Source: UBA5314 sp035560815
GTDB lineage: Bacteria; Bacillota; Syntrophomonadia; Syntrophomonadales; Syntrophomonadaceae
Direction: 5' to 3'
NCBI GenBank assembly: GCA_035560815.1
Contig: DATMYR010000080.1
Span: 1 to 64,000, forward strand
DNA: 64,000 nt
Made by a program: the position numbers and the translations under genes. Below the pieces are notes generated by a model. That model had not been told where the DNA came from. It searched no databases and saw only the letters and a program-made list of their open reading frames with translations. Position 1 is the stretch's first letter. Every line of letters begins with the position of its first letter. Shown piece after piece: positions 15,843 through 24,651 of this stretch.

Positions 15843-17441
15843 TCAACAATTTACAAAAGAAAGATGTTTCACCCAGCGTATTTCATCCCGCTCGGGAAAA
15901 TCGGACCGGTAATGTCCACCCCGGCTTTCCTGGCGCCAGAGCGCGGCCTGTACGATAATGCGCGCTACCGTAAGCATGTTAACGGTCTCATAAAAGGTTA
16001 GCAGATCTGCACCGCCGGCCAGGTCATTATAAATGGTTTCGATTTCGCTAAAGGCTCTCTTGAGCCCGGTTTCATTTCTGATCATGCCAACTTTATCCCA
16101 CATAATTGATTGCAGCTGTTTTTTGGCCGTTTGGGGATCTATCTGCCCTCGCCCATGATAGACCGAACCAGGATCATATTCATTCAAAATATCCTTCAAC
16201 CCGGACGGACGCCGATAGAGGATCTCTTCAATTTTGTATAGTATACGCTGGCCGAAGACGATTCCTTCCAATAATGAATTGCTAGCCAAGCGATTAGCTC
16301 CATGAATGCCTGTACAAGCAGCTTCTCCGCAGGCATAGAGACCGGAAATTCCGGTTTCTCCGTAGATATTGGTCGCGATTCCCCCCATGGTGTAGTGGGC
16401 AGCCGGGGAAACCGGCACCAGGTCCCTGGTCAGGTCAACGCCATTTTCCAGGCAGGTTCGATAAATGTTGGGGAAACGCTCATTTACTCCGGGAATTCTA
16501 CTCATATCCAGATAAACGAATTCACTTTCCTGCTGTTTCATCTCGTTGACAATAGCCCGGGATACGATGTCGCGAGGTGCCAACTCTTCCAGAGGATGAT
16601 AGCGGGGCATAAACCGCTCTCCCCGGTTGTTTAAAAGCCAGGCTCCTTCTCCGCGAACTGCCTCGGATATCAGGAAGCGCTGGTTTTCGCGGCTGAATAG
16701 AACTGTGGGATGAAACTGAATAAATTCCATATCCCGCAATTGACAGCCCGCCCGGAAACAGGCCGCCATTCCATCTCCGGTGGCTACGCTGGGGTTGGTC
16801 GTATACTTGTACAGCTGGCCGGTTCCACCAGTGGCGATAATATAAGCCCGGGCTGCATAGATCAAATGCATTCGACGTTGATTATCATAAACGAAAGCAC
16901 CCAGACAATTATGCTGCTCCTGGTCCACCAGAAGATCTACCAGGAACTGGTCTTCGATGAGCTGTATATTATGATGGGACTCGCAGCGATTGACCAGGGC
17001 CACCCGGATGGCTTCGCCCGTGGCATCTGCGGCATGAAGAACCCGCGCCCGGCTGTGGGCTCCCTCCCTGGCCAGATCAATGCTGCCATTCTTCATATCG
17101 AAGCTGGCTCCCATTTCAATCAATTCCCGAACCCGGTCGGGGCCCTCACGCACCAGGACATCTACCGCTTCAATATCGCATAAACCGGCCCCGGCTTCCA
17201 AGGTATCCTCCAAGTGCAGAAATGGTGAATCTTCCTCGTGCACAGCGGCGGCAATCCCCCCCTGAGCAAGCCCGGTGTTGCAATCCATCATGGTTTTCTT
17301 GGTAAGGACCACAACTTTTCCAAAAGCGGCGGCTTTTAAAGCCGTAAACAACCCGGCGATGCCCCCTCCGACAATTAAAAAATCAATTACAGAGAGAGGT
17401 GCGTTGCTACCCAATTGCTCCACATGGCGTGTTATGTTCAT
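15843..17441 (-). CDS. nadB: L-aspartate oxidase
   Basis: 532 residues, of the succinate dehydrogenase/fumarate reductase flavoprotein family. It oxidises L-aspartate to iminoaspartate, which NadA uses; in anaerobes fumarate is the likely acceptor. The FAD dinucleotide motif VGGGIAGLF is at residues 24-32; NTGLAQGGIAAAV, ATGGTGQLYKYTTNP, EFIQFHPT and SNSLLEGIVFG follow in family order, then the helical C-terminal domain. The ribosome site is GAAAGG. A large inverted repeat fills the gap to nadA. Confidence 0.96.
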   Translation of the reverse strand: MNITRHVEQLGSNAPLSVIDFLIVGGGIAGLFTALKAAAFGKVVVLTKKTMMDCNTGLAQGGIAAAVHEEDSPFLHLEDTLEAGAGLCDIEAVDVLVREGPDRVRELIEMGASFDMKNGSIDLAREGAHSRARVLHAADATGEAIRVALVNRCESHHNIQLIEDQFLVDLLVDQEQHNCLGAFVYDNQRRMHLIYAARAYIIATGGTGQLYKYTTNPSVATGDGMAACFRAGCQLRDMEFIQFHPTVLFSRENQRFLISEAVRGEGAWLLNNRGERFMPRYHPLEELAPRDIVSRAIVNEMKQQESEFVYLDMSRIPGVNERFPNIYRTCLENGVDLTRDLVPVSPAAHYTMGGIATNIYGETGISGLYACGEAACTGIHGANRLASNSLLEGIVFGQRILYKIEEILYRRPSGLKDILNEYDPGSVYHGRGQIDPQTAKKQLQSIMWDKVGMIRNETGLKRAFSEIETIYNDLAGGADLLTFYETVNMLTVARIIVQAALWRQESRGGHYRSDFPERDEIRWVKHLSFVNC

Positions 17442-17503
17442 AATACCTTTCTTGACCTTCGGTTCCAGAAATTAACAGTAGGTAAAGGCACAGTTTTCCC
17501 TAT

Positions 17504-17607
17504 AGGTGTCAAGGGGACGGGGTTGTTGACACTATTATTACGGGGTGCGTATTACCTTGTCTGCCAAAACGATAGTGCCAACAACCCCGTCCCCTTGACA
17601 GCCCACC
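17504..17607. repeat. Long inverted repeat in the nadA-nadB gap
   Basis: Arms of about 32 bp at 17504-17535 and 17572-17607 are near-identical in inverse, sharing the core GTCAAGGGGACGGGGTTGTT. The right arm runs into the nadA stop codon. A related repeat with the same core lies at 29013-29110. It carries no ORF. On the minus strand it could form a strong RNA hairpin between nadA and nadB, but it lacks a T-tract. Confidence 0.85.
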
Positions 17608-18515
17608 TATGTAATACTCAACATGCGCTCCAAGGTCACCTGAGCCTTTATCCGGATGTTTTCTTCCACTTCCACCTGATGCTTTAGCTCACGCATGGCC
17701 CAGGCCAGTTTTTCCAGGCTGGTCATTTTCATCTCCTGGCATTGGAGATGTCCCTGTGGCACATAGAATCTCTTATCGGGACAGTTCTTCTGCAATGAAT
17801 AAAGAAATCCCTCTTCTGTGCCGATAATAAATTCCGACAACGAACTCTGCCGGACATAGTCCAGTATACCGGCGGTAGATCGAACTGCATCAGCTAGTCT
17901 GATTACTTCCGGACGACATTCCGGATGTACTACAACTGGGGCCCCGGGGTGCAGTCTTCTCTGTTCCTCGATGTCTGCTGCTGTTATACGATCATGCACC
18001 GGGCAAAAGCCCTCCCAGAGGATCATCCGGCGTCCGGTTTGCTCACAAACATAAGCTCCCAGATTGCGGTCGGGAACGAAAATAATCTCCTGCTCTTTCG
18101 GTATGGAAGTTACCACCTGCACTGCATTGGCTGATGTGCAGCATATATCACTGGCGGCTTTTACCTGGGCGGAAGAATTGACGTAGCAGACCACCGCCGC
18201 CCCCGGATGCTGTGATTTCAGCTCCTCCAGAGCTGCGGCTCCTACCATATCCGCCATGGGACAACCGGCCTGAATTTCCGGCAGGATGACCATCTTTTCC
18301 GGATTCAGAATTTTGGCGCTCTCCGCCATGAAACTGACCCCGCAAAAGACGATTACCCGGGCTTCGGTCCGGGCTGCCTGGCGGGCCAACTGGAAGGAAT
18401 CTCCCACGAAATCGGCCAATTCCTGTATCTCTCCGGGTTGATAATAATGAGCCAGGATAACCGCCTGGAGTTCCTGTTTTCTTTTATCAATATATTCTTG
18501 CCAGGATGCTGCCAT
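17607..18515 (-). CDS. nadA: Quinolinate synthase
   Basis: 302 residues. It condenses iminoaspartate with dihydroxyacetone phosphate to quinolinate and holds a 4Fe-4S cluster. The three expected ligands are Cys85 (AGCPMADM), Cys171 (EGFCPVHD) and Cys259 (HLQCQEMK). HYYQP at 23-27, SFMAESAKIL and FVPDRNLGAYV are also typical. The ATG at 18515 has AGGGAG five bases upstream; an open frame continues 26 codons further without support. It follows panD across a terminator-like hairpin, and nadB lies downstream past an inverted repeat. Confidence 0.95.
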   Translation of the reverse strand: MAASWQEYIDKRKQELQAVILAHYYQPGEIQELADFVGDSFQLARQAARTEARVIVFCGVSFMAESAKILNPEKMVILPEIQAGCPMADMVGAAALEELKSQHPGAAVVCYVNSSAQVKAASDICCTSANAVQVVTSIPKEQEIIFVPDRNLGAYVCEQTGRRMILWEGFCPVHDRITAADIEEQRRLHPGAPVVVHPECRPEVIRLADAVRSTAGILDYVRQSSLSEFIIGTEEGFLYSLQKNCPDKRFYVPQGHLQCQEMKMTSLEKLAWAMRELKHQVEVEENIRIKAQVTLERMLSIT

Positions 18516-18567
18516 TTTTACTCCCTGTTTCCGCCCGCTACCATGAAGATGGGGCGGTATTTGCCCA

Positions 18568-18613
18568 AAAATAAGGAGGCAAGCAGCAGACAATCATCAT
18601 GCTCCCTGCCTCC
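18568..18613 (-). terminator. Hairpin with T-rich tail between panD and nadA
   Basis: On the minus strand GGAGGCA (18613-18607) pairs with TGCCTCC (18581-18575), with extra pairing GAGCA/TGCT inside, followed by TTATTTTT. It may terminate or attenuate the pan transcript before nadA. Confidence 0.65.
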
Positions 18614-18622
18614 GTTAGGCTC

Positions 18623-18991
18623 TTATTCCATGTGCCCCGTACTGTTTTCCACCTGATTTTTATCATTGACAAAAACCAGGCAGGGCTTATGGCTTCTACA
18701 TTCCTCTTCTTCCAATAGGGTATAGGTGAGAATGATCACGATATCTCCTCTGTGCACCAGTCGCGCGGCTGCCCCGTTTAAACAGATGACTCCTGAACCC
18801 CGCTCTCCTGCGATAACATAAGTATCAAACCGGGCCCCGTTATTATTGTTGACGATGGTGACTTTTTCATTCTCCACTATATCCGCCGCGTCCATGAGAT
18901 CCTGGTCGACTGTAATGCTGCCCTTATAATTCAGGTCAGCATCCGTTACCACGGCCCGATGAATCTTGGATTTCAGCATATAACGAAGCAT
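18623..18991 (-). CDS. panD: Aspartate 1-decarboxylase proenzyme
   Basis: 122 residues. It makes beta-alanine for pantothenate. The self-processing site Gly24-Ser25 (YKGSITVD) is present, giving the pyruvoyl group from Ser25, and NNNNGARFDTYVI and GDIVIILTY are typical. It ends the panB-panC-panD run, six bases after panC, with GGAGGTG as ribosome site. Confidence 0.96.
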   Translation of the reverse strand: MLRYMLKSKIHRAVVTDADLNYKGSITVDQDLMDAADIVENEKVTIVNNNNGARFDTYVIAGERGSGVICLNGAAARLVHRGDIVIILTYTLLEEEECRSHKPCLVFVNDKNQVENSTGHME

Positions 18992-18996
18992 GCGTT

Positions 18997-19848
18997 CTAC
19001 ACCTCCACTAACCTGTTGTCGATTAACCGCGTGTTCCCGAACTTAACAGCCACGGCCATCAACACTCTCCCCTTAATTTCTGGCAGGTCTGCCAGGTCCT
19101 CGGCACGATAGACTTCAGCGTAGTCAATCCGGGCCTGGGGGCTTTTTTCAATGACCCCCACCAGGATTTCTCTGATCACGTTCACATCCCTTTCCCCATC
19201 GCGTACAGCCTGTTCCGCAGTCTTTAAGGCCTGATTGAGAACCAGGGCCTCCTGTCTTTGCTGATCATCCAGGTAGATATTCCTGGAGCTCAAAGCCAGC
19301 CCGTCCACTTCCCGCACGATGGGAACCCGGACGATTTGCAGAGGAAAATTCAGATCCCTGACCATTTTTTCTATAATCGCAACCTGCTGAGCATCTTTCT
19401 GGCCGAAAAACGCCAGGTCAGGCTGACATATAAGGAAAAGTTTGCTGACTACAGTGCTTACCCCCCGGAAATGTCCGGGCCGGGACGCGCCGCATAATTT
19501 TTCCGTGATTTCACCGGTCACATCGACCGATGTCTGATAACCGGGTGGATACATCTCCTGAATGCTTGGCGCAAAAATCAAATCAGCCCGGGTGGTTGTC
19601 TCCAAGAGCTCCCGGTCCTTGACCAGATCGCGGGGATAACGGTCAAAGTCTTCCCCGACTCCGAACTGGATAGGGTTGACAAAGATGCTCACAACCACTA
19701 CATCACACTGGCGGCAGGCCTCCTGCACCAGGGCCAGGTGTCCTTCATGTAAACAACCCATGGTGGGCACCAACCCGATTTTCTTACCCTTATATTTCTG
19801 TTCCAGGCACCAATCCTGCATCTGATTGATACTGTGGAATACCTGCAT
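18997..19848 (-). CDS. panC: Pantothenate synthetase
   Basis: 283 residues. It joins pantoate and beta-alanine with ATP. VPTMGCLHEGH at residues 27-37 holds the HxGH nucleotide motif, SIFVNPIQFG and FFGQKDAQQVAII follow, and SSRNIYL is the KMSKS-like loop. It sits between panB and panD with short gaps, so the three are cotranscribed. Confidence 0.97.
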   Translation of the reverse strand: MQVFHSINQMQDWCLEQKYKGKKIGLVPTMGCLHEGHLALVQEACRQCDVVVVSIFVNPIQFGVGEDFDRYPRDLVKDRELLETTTRADLIFAPSIQEMYPPGYQTSVDVTGEITEKLCGASRPGHFRGVSTVVSKLFLICQPDLAFFGQKDAQQVAIIEKMVRDLNFPLQIVRVPIVREVDGLALSSRNIYLDDQQRQEALVLNQALKTAEQAVRDGERDVNVIREILVGVIEKSPQARIDYAEVYRAEDLADLPEIKGRVLMAVAVKFGNTRLIDNRLVEV

Positions 19849-19868
19849 AACAATCCCTCTTACTTTGC

Positions 19869-20696
19869 TTAATACAACTTCTCCAGTACTTCATCACTCA
19901 TGCCAAAACCATGTTCTTCTCCGGGGAAGGTCCCCTCTGCTACCTCTTTTTTGTATTGCTTCAAAGCTTCAGTAATCAAAGGTTGAAGGTTGGCATATTT
20001 CTTTGCAAATTTCGGGGTAAAGCCTCCATAAATACCCAAGAGGTCATTCACAACCAAGACCTGGCCGTCACAATAATGTCCGGCACCGATTCCAATGGTT
20101 GGAATACCTATTTCTTCGGTGATTCGTTTGGCCAGAAGGGTGGGAACCAGTTCTAAGACTATGGAGAATACTCCCGCCTTTTCTAAAGCCTTGGCATCTT
20201 CTATCAACTTATTGGCTGTCTCCAGGTCTTTACCCTGCACCTTGAATCCACCGAATTTATGCACTGATTGCGGCGTCAATCCAATATGACCCATGACCGG
20301 GATCTGCGCATCCAGGATGGCTTTGATCGTGTCCACCCTTTCCGTGCCTCCCTCAATTTTTACTGTATGGGCCCCAGCTTCTTGAATAAAGCGACCGGCA
20401 TTACGAACTGCTTCGGTAATCGAAACGTGGTAAGATAAAAACGGCATATCGCCAACCACTAAAGCGTTCTTTACACCGCGGGTCACTGCCTTGGTATGAT
20501 GAATCATATCCTCCATGGTAACAGCAAGGGTATTCTCATATCCCAGCACAGCATTGCCCAGGGAATCCCCCACCAGGATAATCTCTATCCCGGCTTCGTC
20601 AACCATGCGAGCTGTCGGATAGTCATAAGAAGTTAACATGCTAAACTTCTGTTTGTTTTTCATATCTCTAATTTGGGAGGTGGTTATCTTAGCCAT
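19869..20696 (-). CDS. panB: 3-methyl-2-oxobutanoate hydroxymethyltransferase
   Basis: 275 residues, a TIM barrel that adds a hydroxymethyl group from methylene-THF to ketoisovalerate to give ketopantoate. LVGDSLGNAVLGY (41-53) carries the metal-binding Asp; VGDMPFLSYH, VKIEGGTERV and HIGLTPQSVHKFGGFKVQG are family hallmarks. The methylene-THF links it to the folate genes upstream. It overlaps nothing and starts four bases after the DUF2520 protein gene. Confidence 0.97.
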   Translation of the reverse strand: MAKITTSQIRDMKNKQKFSMLTSYDYPTARMVDEAGIEIILVGDSLGNAVLGYENTLAVTMEDMIHHTKAVTRGVKNALVVGDMPFLSYHVSITEAVRNAGRFIQEAGAHTVKIEGGTERVDTIKAILDAQIPVMGHIGLTPQSVHKFGGFKVQGKDLETANKLIEDAKALEKAGVFSIVLELVPTLLAKRITEEIGIPTIGIGAGHYCDGQVLVVNDLLGIYGGFTPKFAKKYANLQPLITEALKQYKKEVAEGTFPGEEHGFGMSDEVLEKLY

Positions 20697-20700
20697 TATT

Positions 20701-21651
20701 TCACTCTCCTTCGCTTACGGTGTTCCCATCCCGGGAAACCGTCAGGGATGAACCCGGAGCGTTCTTTACGGCTGAACCTATCTTGCTGGCAAACATCTGG
20801 TGAAAAGCCTCTTGCCGGGCCGGGTCAATGGTTCCCTTGTCCCGGGCAACATCGGCTGTGTAATACCCCAAGCTACTATATAAGCTTAACAACTGGGGAG
20901 CCTGCTCTTCCATGCATTCCTGATGTTTCTGAACCGTAGATAGATCGCCGCGCGCTACAGGTCCGGTCAGAGCCTGAGGCACGCCGATACTCTGAATATT
21001 GTTTACCGTACCGGTAATCAATGGCATCAACGCTTTGATGGCTACCGCACCTGATATACCAGTCGCTTCCAGGAGTTTCACTCCCAGCCCGACAATGGTA
21101 ACCAGATAATTGGAGACAACACAAGCTCCTGCATGGTACAGGGGCTTGGATTTCCTATCAATGAAGAAATGTTCTCCTCCCAGAGCTTTTACGATCACTA
21201 CCGCCTGATCCTGGGCACCCACATCTCCCTCTATACTGAAGACTGAACCAGGCAGGTTTTCAATAGCCTGATCCAAACTGGCAAAGGATTGTAAAGGATG
21301 CACAGACAGGACTCTCGCTTCAAATCTTTTAGCTTTATCCAGGATTTCGGAACTGTGCGCACCACTCATGTGCAAGACCACCTGACCTTCATGAAAGGCC
21401 TGGCGTTCAGCAAGTTCATCTGCCACTGCCTGGATACAACTATCAGAGGTTGTTATAAAAAGTATGTCAGCCGAGCGAGAAACCTCTTGCGGTGTTGGGA
21501 AAGCAGCACAGCCAATCCGTTCCACCAGCGCCATTGTAGATTCAGGTTTCACATCGTAAATACCCGTAACCTCAAAGCCTTTGCTGTGGAGTACCACTCC
21601 AACAGCCGTCCCAACTACTCCCGCCCCAATTATGCCGATTCTTTCGTTCAT
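20701..21651 (-). CDS. Rossmann-like and DUF2520 domain protein, possible ketopantoate reductase
   Basis: 316 residues. IGIIGAGVVGTAVG at the N-terminus is an NAD(P)-binding glycine motif; the C-terminal half matches the DUF2520 helical domain (LYHAGACVVSNYLVTIV). The overall build is like ProC and PanE. No panE lies in the cluster, and this gene directly precedes panB, so a ketopantoate reductase role is plausible but unproven. The ATG at 21651 has GGGGGG upstream; the frame extends 22 codons earlier. It is downstream of folK. Confidence 0.88.
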   Translation of the reverse strand: MNERIGIIGAGVVGTAVGVVLHSKGFEVTGIYDVKPESTMALVERIGCAAFPTPQEVSRSADILFITTSDSCIQAVADELAERQAFHEGQVVLHMSGAHSSEILDKAKRFEARVLSVHPLQSFASLDQAIENLPGSVFSIEGDVGAQDQAVVIVKALGGEHFFIDRKSKPLYHAGACVVSNYLVTIVGLGVKLLEATGISGAVAIKALMPLITGTVNNIQSIGVPQALTGPVARGDLSTVQKHQECMEEQAPQLLSLYSSLGYYTADVARDKGTIDPARQEAFHQMFASKIGSAVKNAPGSSLTVSRDGNTVSEGE

Positions 21652-21757
21652 ATCGTTCCCCCCTGGTATGGGCTGCATGATGCGGCCCTCCGTCTTGGTC
21701 TTCAAACAAAGATACAAGCGGGTTACTTTGATAGGAGTATCGGCGGGAGACTCCCTG

Positions 21758-22249
21758 TTAAATTTTCTTTATGCTGTTTCTTTCTCGGACCGGTACTCTA
21801 ATCAACACCTCCCTGAGGTAAGCTCCGTCATCAGGAAATACCAGATTCGCATTAATTTCCTGTAAAGGAACCAGGACAAACAACCTTTCTCGCATGTGGG
21901 TATGAGGAATCTGCAGCTCTTCATCTGCGTATACCAGATCCCCATACAAAAGAATATCCAGATCTATAATCCGTGGGCCCCACTTGATTTCATGCTGGCG
22001 GCCCATTTTAATTTCAATGCTTTGCAGATGGTGCAGAAGATCGAGCGGCGAAAGTTCCGTCTCCAGTTCCACCACCTGGTTGAGAAAATCATCCTGTTCT
22101 TTATAGCCCCAGGGCTTACTCCAATAAATAGCTGACGCCCTTTTTATTATTACTCCGGGGATAGCGCTTACTTCCTGCCGGGCCTTTTCAAGGTTGCTCC
22201 GTTTGTCCCCTAAATTAGATCCCAGGCCTATAAATACTGCCGTTTTCAT
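21758..22249 (-). CDS. folK: 2-amino-4-hydroxy-6-hydroxymethyldihydropteridine pyrophosphokinase
   Basis: 163 residues. It pyrophosphorylates hydroxymethyl-dihydropterin with ATP before FolP. FIGLGSNLGD opens the protein and GPRIIDLDILLYG (91-103) has the two metal-binding Asp residues (96, 98). Ribosome site AAGGAT. It follows folB and folP as in Bacillus, completing the pterin branch. Confidence 0.96.
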   Translation of the reverse strand: MKTAVFIGLGSNLGDKRSNLEKARQEVSAIPGVIIKRASAIYWSKPWGYKEQDDFLNQVVELETELSPLDLLHHLQSIEIKMGRQHEIKWGPRIIDLDILLYGDLVYADEELQIPHTHMRERLFVLVPLQEINANLVFPDDGAYLREVLIRVPVRERNSIKKI

Positions 22250-22294
22250 AGATTTATCCTTACGTTAGCATATACCACTTTCATAGAGCAAGAA

Positions 22295-22654
22295 CTATTG
22301 TTTAAATCTTTCAATTATTACACCAAAATATTCAAAGTTTCCTGCCACCGGGGCGTCGGGTTTTTTTACTCCAACCCTTACCGAGGATATGGAATACACG
22401 GAAAGAATGGCTTCCGCTATGTTCTCCGCCAGGGTCTCTATCAGGTTAAAGGAATGATTTTCAACCAATTCTTTTACACACTGGAAAATAGCACTATAGT
22501 CAATCGTATACTCCAGATTGTCCTTCCGCCCAGCTGGACCTAAATCGAGAAACAGTTCCAGGTCCACCAGGAATCTCTGAGGTACACTCTTCTCCTGAGG
22601 AAGCACCCCGTGGCAGCCTTCAAAGGTCAGTCCCCGAGCAACGATTCTATCCAT
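22295..22654 (-). CDS. folB: Dihydroneopterin aldolase
   Basis: 119 residues, the family norm. It splits dihydroneopterin to hydroxymethyl-dihydropterin and glycolaldehyde. MDRIVARGLTFEGCHGVLPQE at the start (the H and E of the GxHG and PQE motifs) and VGVKKPDAPV near the end are diagnostic. I chose the ATG at 22654, overlapping folP by eight bases; another ATG six codons upstream would lengthen the overlap. Confidence 0.95.
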   Translation of the reverse strand: MDRIVARGLTFEGCHGVLPQEKSVPQRFLVDLELFLDLGPAGRKDNLEYTIDYSAIFQCVKELVENHSFNLIETLAENIAEAILSVYSISSVRVGVKKPDAPVAGNFEYFGVIIERFKQ

Positions 22655-23840
22655 TTTCGTTCCGAACCGCATCGATCATGTCGACCACCCGCTTGCTTTC
22701 TTTAACATCATGAACTCTGACTATACTGGCTCCATTCATTACGGCCATGCTTAAGACCGCCAAGCTGCCCTCCAGGCGCTCATCCGTATCCAGATTGAGC
22801 GTGGTTCCGATGAATCGTTTCCGTGAAGCCCCGATGAGGATGGGACGACCGAGGCTTTTAAATTCCCCCAGGTGTTTAACCAGGATTCGGTTCTGTTCCG
22901 GTGTCTTACCAAAACCCAGCCCCGGGTCGACAATCAAACAGTTTTCAGGAATTCCAGCCTCTTGGGCTCTGTTCATGGTCTCTCTCAGATCGTTGATGAT
23001 ATCCGCTACAAGATCCTGATAAGGTTGGCCCCGATCCAACTGCATGCGATTATGCATAACAACCAGCGGGGCTTTGTACTCACTCAAAACATCGATTAAT
23101 CCGCTATCCATGCGTAAAGAACCGATGTCATTGATGATATGCGCTCCCATCTCCAAACATTCGCGCGCTATGTCTGCTCGAAAGGTATCAACGGAAACAA
23201 GCAGATTCTCCGCAACCAAACTCTTTACTACAGGAAGAAGGCGTTTCCGTTCTTCCTCCTGATCTGCTAATTTGGCATCAGGGCGGGAAGATGCTCCGCC
23301 GATATCGATGATATCAGCGCCTTCCTCGGCCATCTGTATGCCCCGGGTAACCGCGTCAATGGGGTCCAGGTAGCGCCCCCCGTCGGAAAAGGAATCCGGC
23401 GTGACATTCAAGATGCCCATAATCAGGGTGCGTTGCTGCAGTTCCAGTGTTCGGCCCCCGGGAAGGGCTATTGACCAGTTTTCCTCTTCCAAATTTTCAA
23501 GAATATTTTCGATGTCCCGGGCGAGGCTTTTGAGTCCAAAAGGCTGAACCCGCAGCTTCTCTACAAGCAGATCATAGTGCTTCAATGTTCCCATAAGCAG
23601 TACGTCGGTTTCCCCGGTAAAGGTAAGGGCATTCCGTTTGATGGCGGCTTCCCCTCCTTTGGAGAGCATTTCCTGTTTAATAATAACAGCCGCTGGGCAG
23701 GAGATGTTTTTCAGCTTCAGACAGCGGTACTGGGCCTTGGGCAGCAAATAAGGATATGCTCCTGGATCTACTCCGATTTCCTCCAGGTACAATCTGGCTT
23801 CCCTCTGGTTGTTAATGAATACCGCGCGGTGTCCTTGCAT
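22647..23840 (-). CDS. folP: Dihydropteroate synthase with N-terminal extension
   Basis: 397 residues, about 125 longer than a typical FolP. The C-terminal TIM barrel has NVTPDSFSDGG (145-155), DIGGASSRPDA, the NDIGSL segment, DPGLGFGKT and GASRKRFIG, so catalysis of p-aminobenzoate plus pterin pyrophosphate looks intact. The first about 125 residues (LEEIGVDPGAYPYLLPKA onwards) form a separate domain, common in Clostridial FolPs and of unknown role. It starts eight bases after the HD-domain gene and overlaps folB. Confidence 0.95.
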   Translation of the reverse strand: MQGHRAVFINNQREARLYLEEIGVDPGAYPYLLPKAQYRCLKLKNISCPAAVIIKQEMLSKGGEAAIKRNALTFTGETDVLLMGTLKHYDLLVEKLRVQPFGLKSLARDIENILENLEEENWSIALPGGRTLELQQRTLIMGILNVTPDSFSDGGRYLDPIDAVTRGIQMAEEGADIIDIGGASSRPDAKLADQEEERKRLLPVVKSLVAENLLVSVDTFRADIARECLEMGAHIINDIGSLRMDSGLIDVLSEYKAPLVVMHNRMQLDRGQPYQDLVADIINDLRETMNRAQEAGIPENCLIVDPGLGFGKTPEQNRILVKHLGEFKSLGRPILIGASRKRFIGTTLNLDTDERLEGSLAVLSMAVMNGASIVRVHDVKESKRVVDMIDAVRNENG

Positions 23841-23848
23841 AACTTACC

Positions 23849-24391
23849 TCAATACTCGAAACTGGTAATGGTTATTTCCATCTTCTTCAACTTGGGACAA
23901 AGGTTGCGATAACTGCAATCACTGCAGAGTAAAGAGAGGTTGCTCATCCGGGATAAATTGTCGGCCCTGTGCACCCGCTCTCCCAAAAAACTCATGTCCT
24001 TGCTAATATTTCGATGCTCATAAATAGCCCGGCCGATCAGTTCGGTCTCCTGCGAAGTATAATGGACATTAGGCAGTATCTCCCTGGCCAATCGAGCCCC
24101 AAAAGAAGCGTGATCTTTGCCTTCCTGATATTCCTTCCACTTACCGATGTCATGCAGTAATCCGGCCGCATAAATGATCTCCTTGGCTGCCAGTTTGCCG
24201 GAAAGGTTGTTTTCCTTTATAAAATAGTTGAGATCATTGTTCTCCAATACCAAAATATAGGTGATCCTGGCCACATCCAGGTGATGCTGGAAGTCGTGTT
24301 TACAGAATTTAGCTCCTTCCTCTTCCTGGGTGTTGATATTCATATATTCCATGTAAAGAGGATCTTTCAGCAAGAGTTCAATTCTTTTCAA
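23849..24391 (-). CDS. HD-domain hydrolase with C-terminal cysteine cluster
   Basis: 180 residues. The metal motif is QHHLDVAR followed by GLLHDIGKW, the His...His-Asp of the HD superfamily, with a later EHRN. The C-terminus has CSDCSYRNLC, a possible Zn or Fe-S ligand set. HD proteins hydrolyse phosphate esters; the substrate is not predictable. Placed just before folP, it could perform a phosphatase step of dihydroneopterin synthesis, but that is speculation. The start is TTG (24391) with a GGAGGTG site. Upstream is repeat DNA, so the cluster promoter may lie in or near it. Confidence 0.85.
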   Translation of the reverse strand: MKRIELLLKDPLYMEYMNINTQEEEGAKFCKHDFQHHLDVARITYILVLENNDLNYFIKENNLSGKLAAKEIIYAAGLLHDIGKWKEYQEGKDHASFGARLAREILPNVHYTSQETELIGRAIYEHRNISKDMSFLGERVHRADNLSRMSNLSLLCSDCSYRNLCPKLKKMEITITSFEY

Positions 24392-24416
24392 AAGGACTTC
24401 ACCTCCAATAGGTTTG

Positions 24417-24589
24417 GGGACACACCTTCCCTCAGGCTTATACTAACTTCTTTGGTATTTTCTATGCCTTGCTTTCATTTATATAATGGTCAATATCCAG
24501 CTCGTAGCGGTAAGGAATGTCCCCATGTGCCCTTTAAGCCTTTGCCATAACCGCTATCCTTTTTCGCAGGCGGACACACCTTCCCCGGG
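24417..24589. repeat. 175-bp intergenic element, copy B
   Basis: Boxes GGGGACACACCTTCCC (24417-24432), inverted GGTAAGGAATGTCCCC (24509-24524) and GCGGACACACCTTCCCC (24570-24586) reproduce the spacing of copy A at 3921-4095. Interior matches include TATGCCTTGC, ATTTATATAAT and the run before the last box. It lies just upstream of the HD-folP cluster start. Confidence 0.75.
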
Positions 24590-24651
24590 CGCAATTAGTT
24601 TAAGTGATTATACTATATTGTCAAGTCATTTATATATGCCAATTATCCTCT

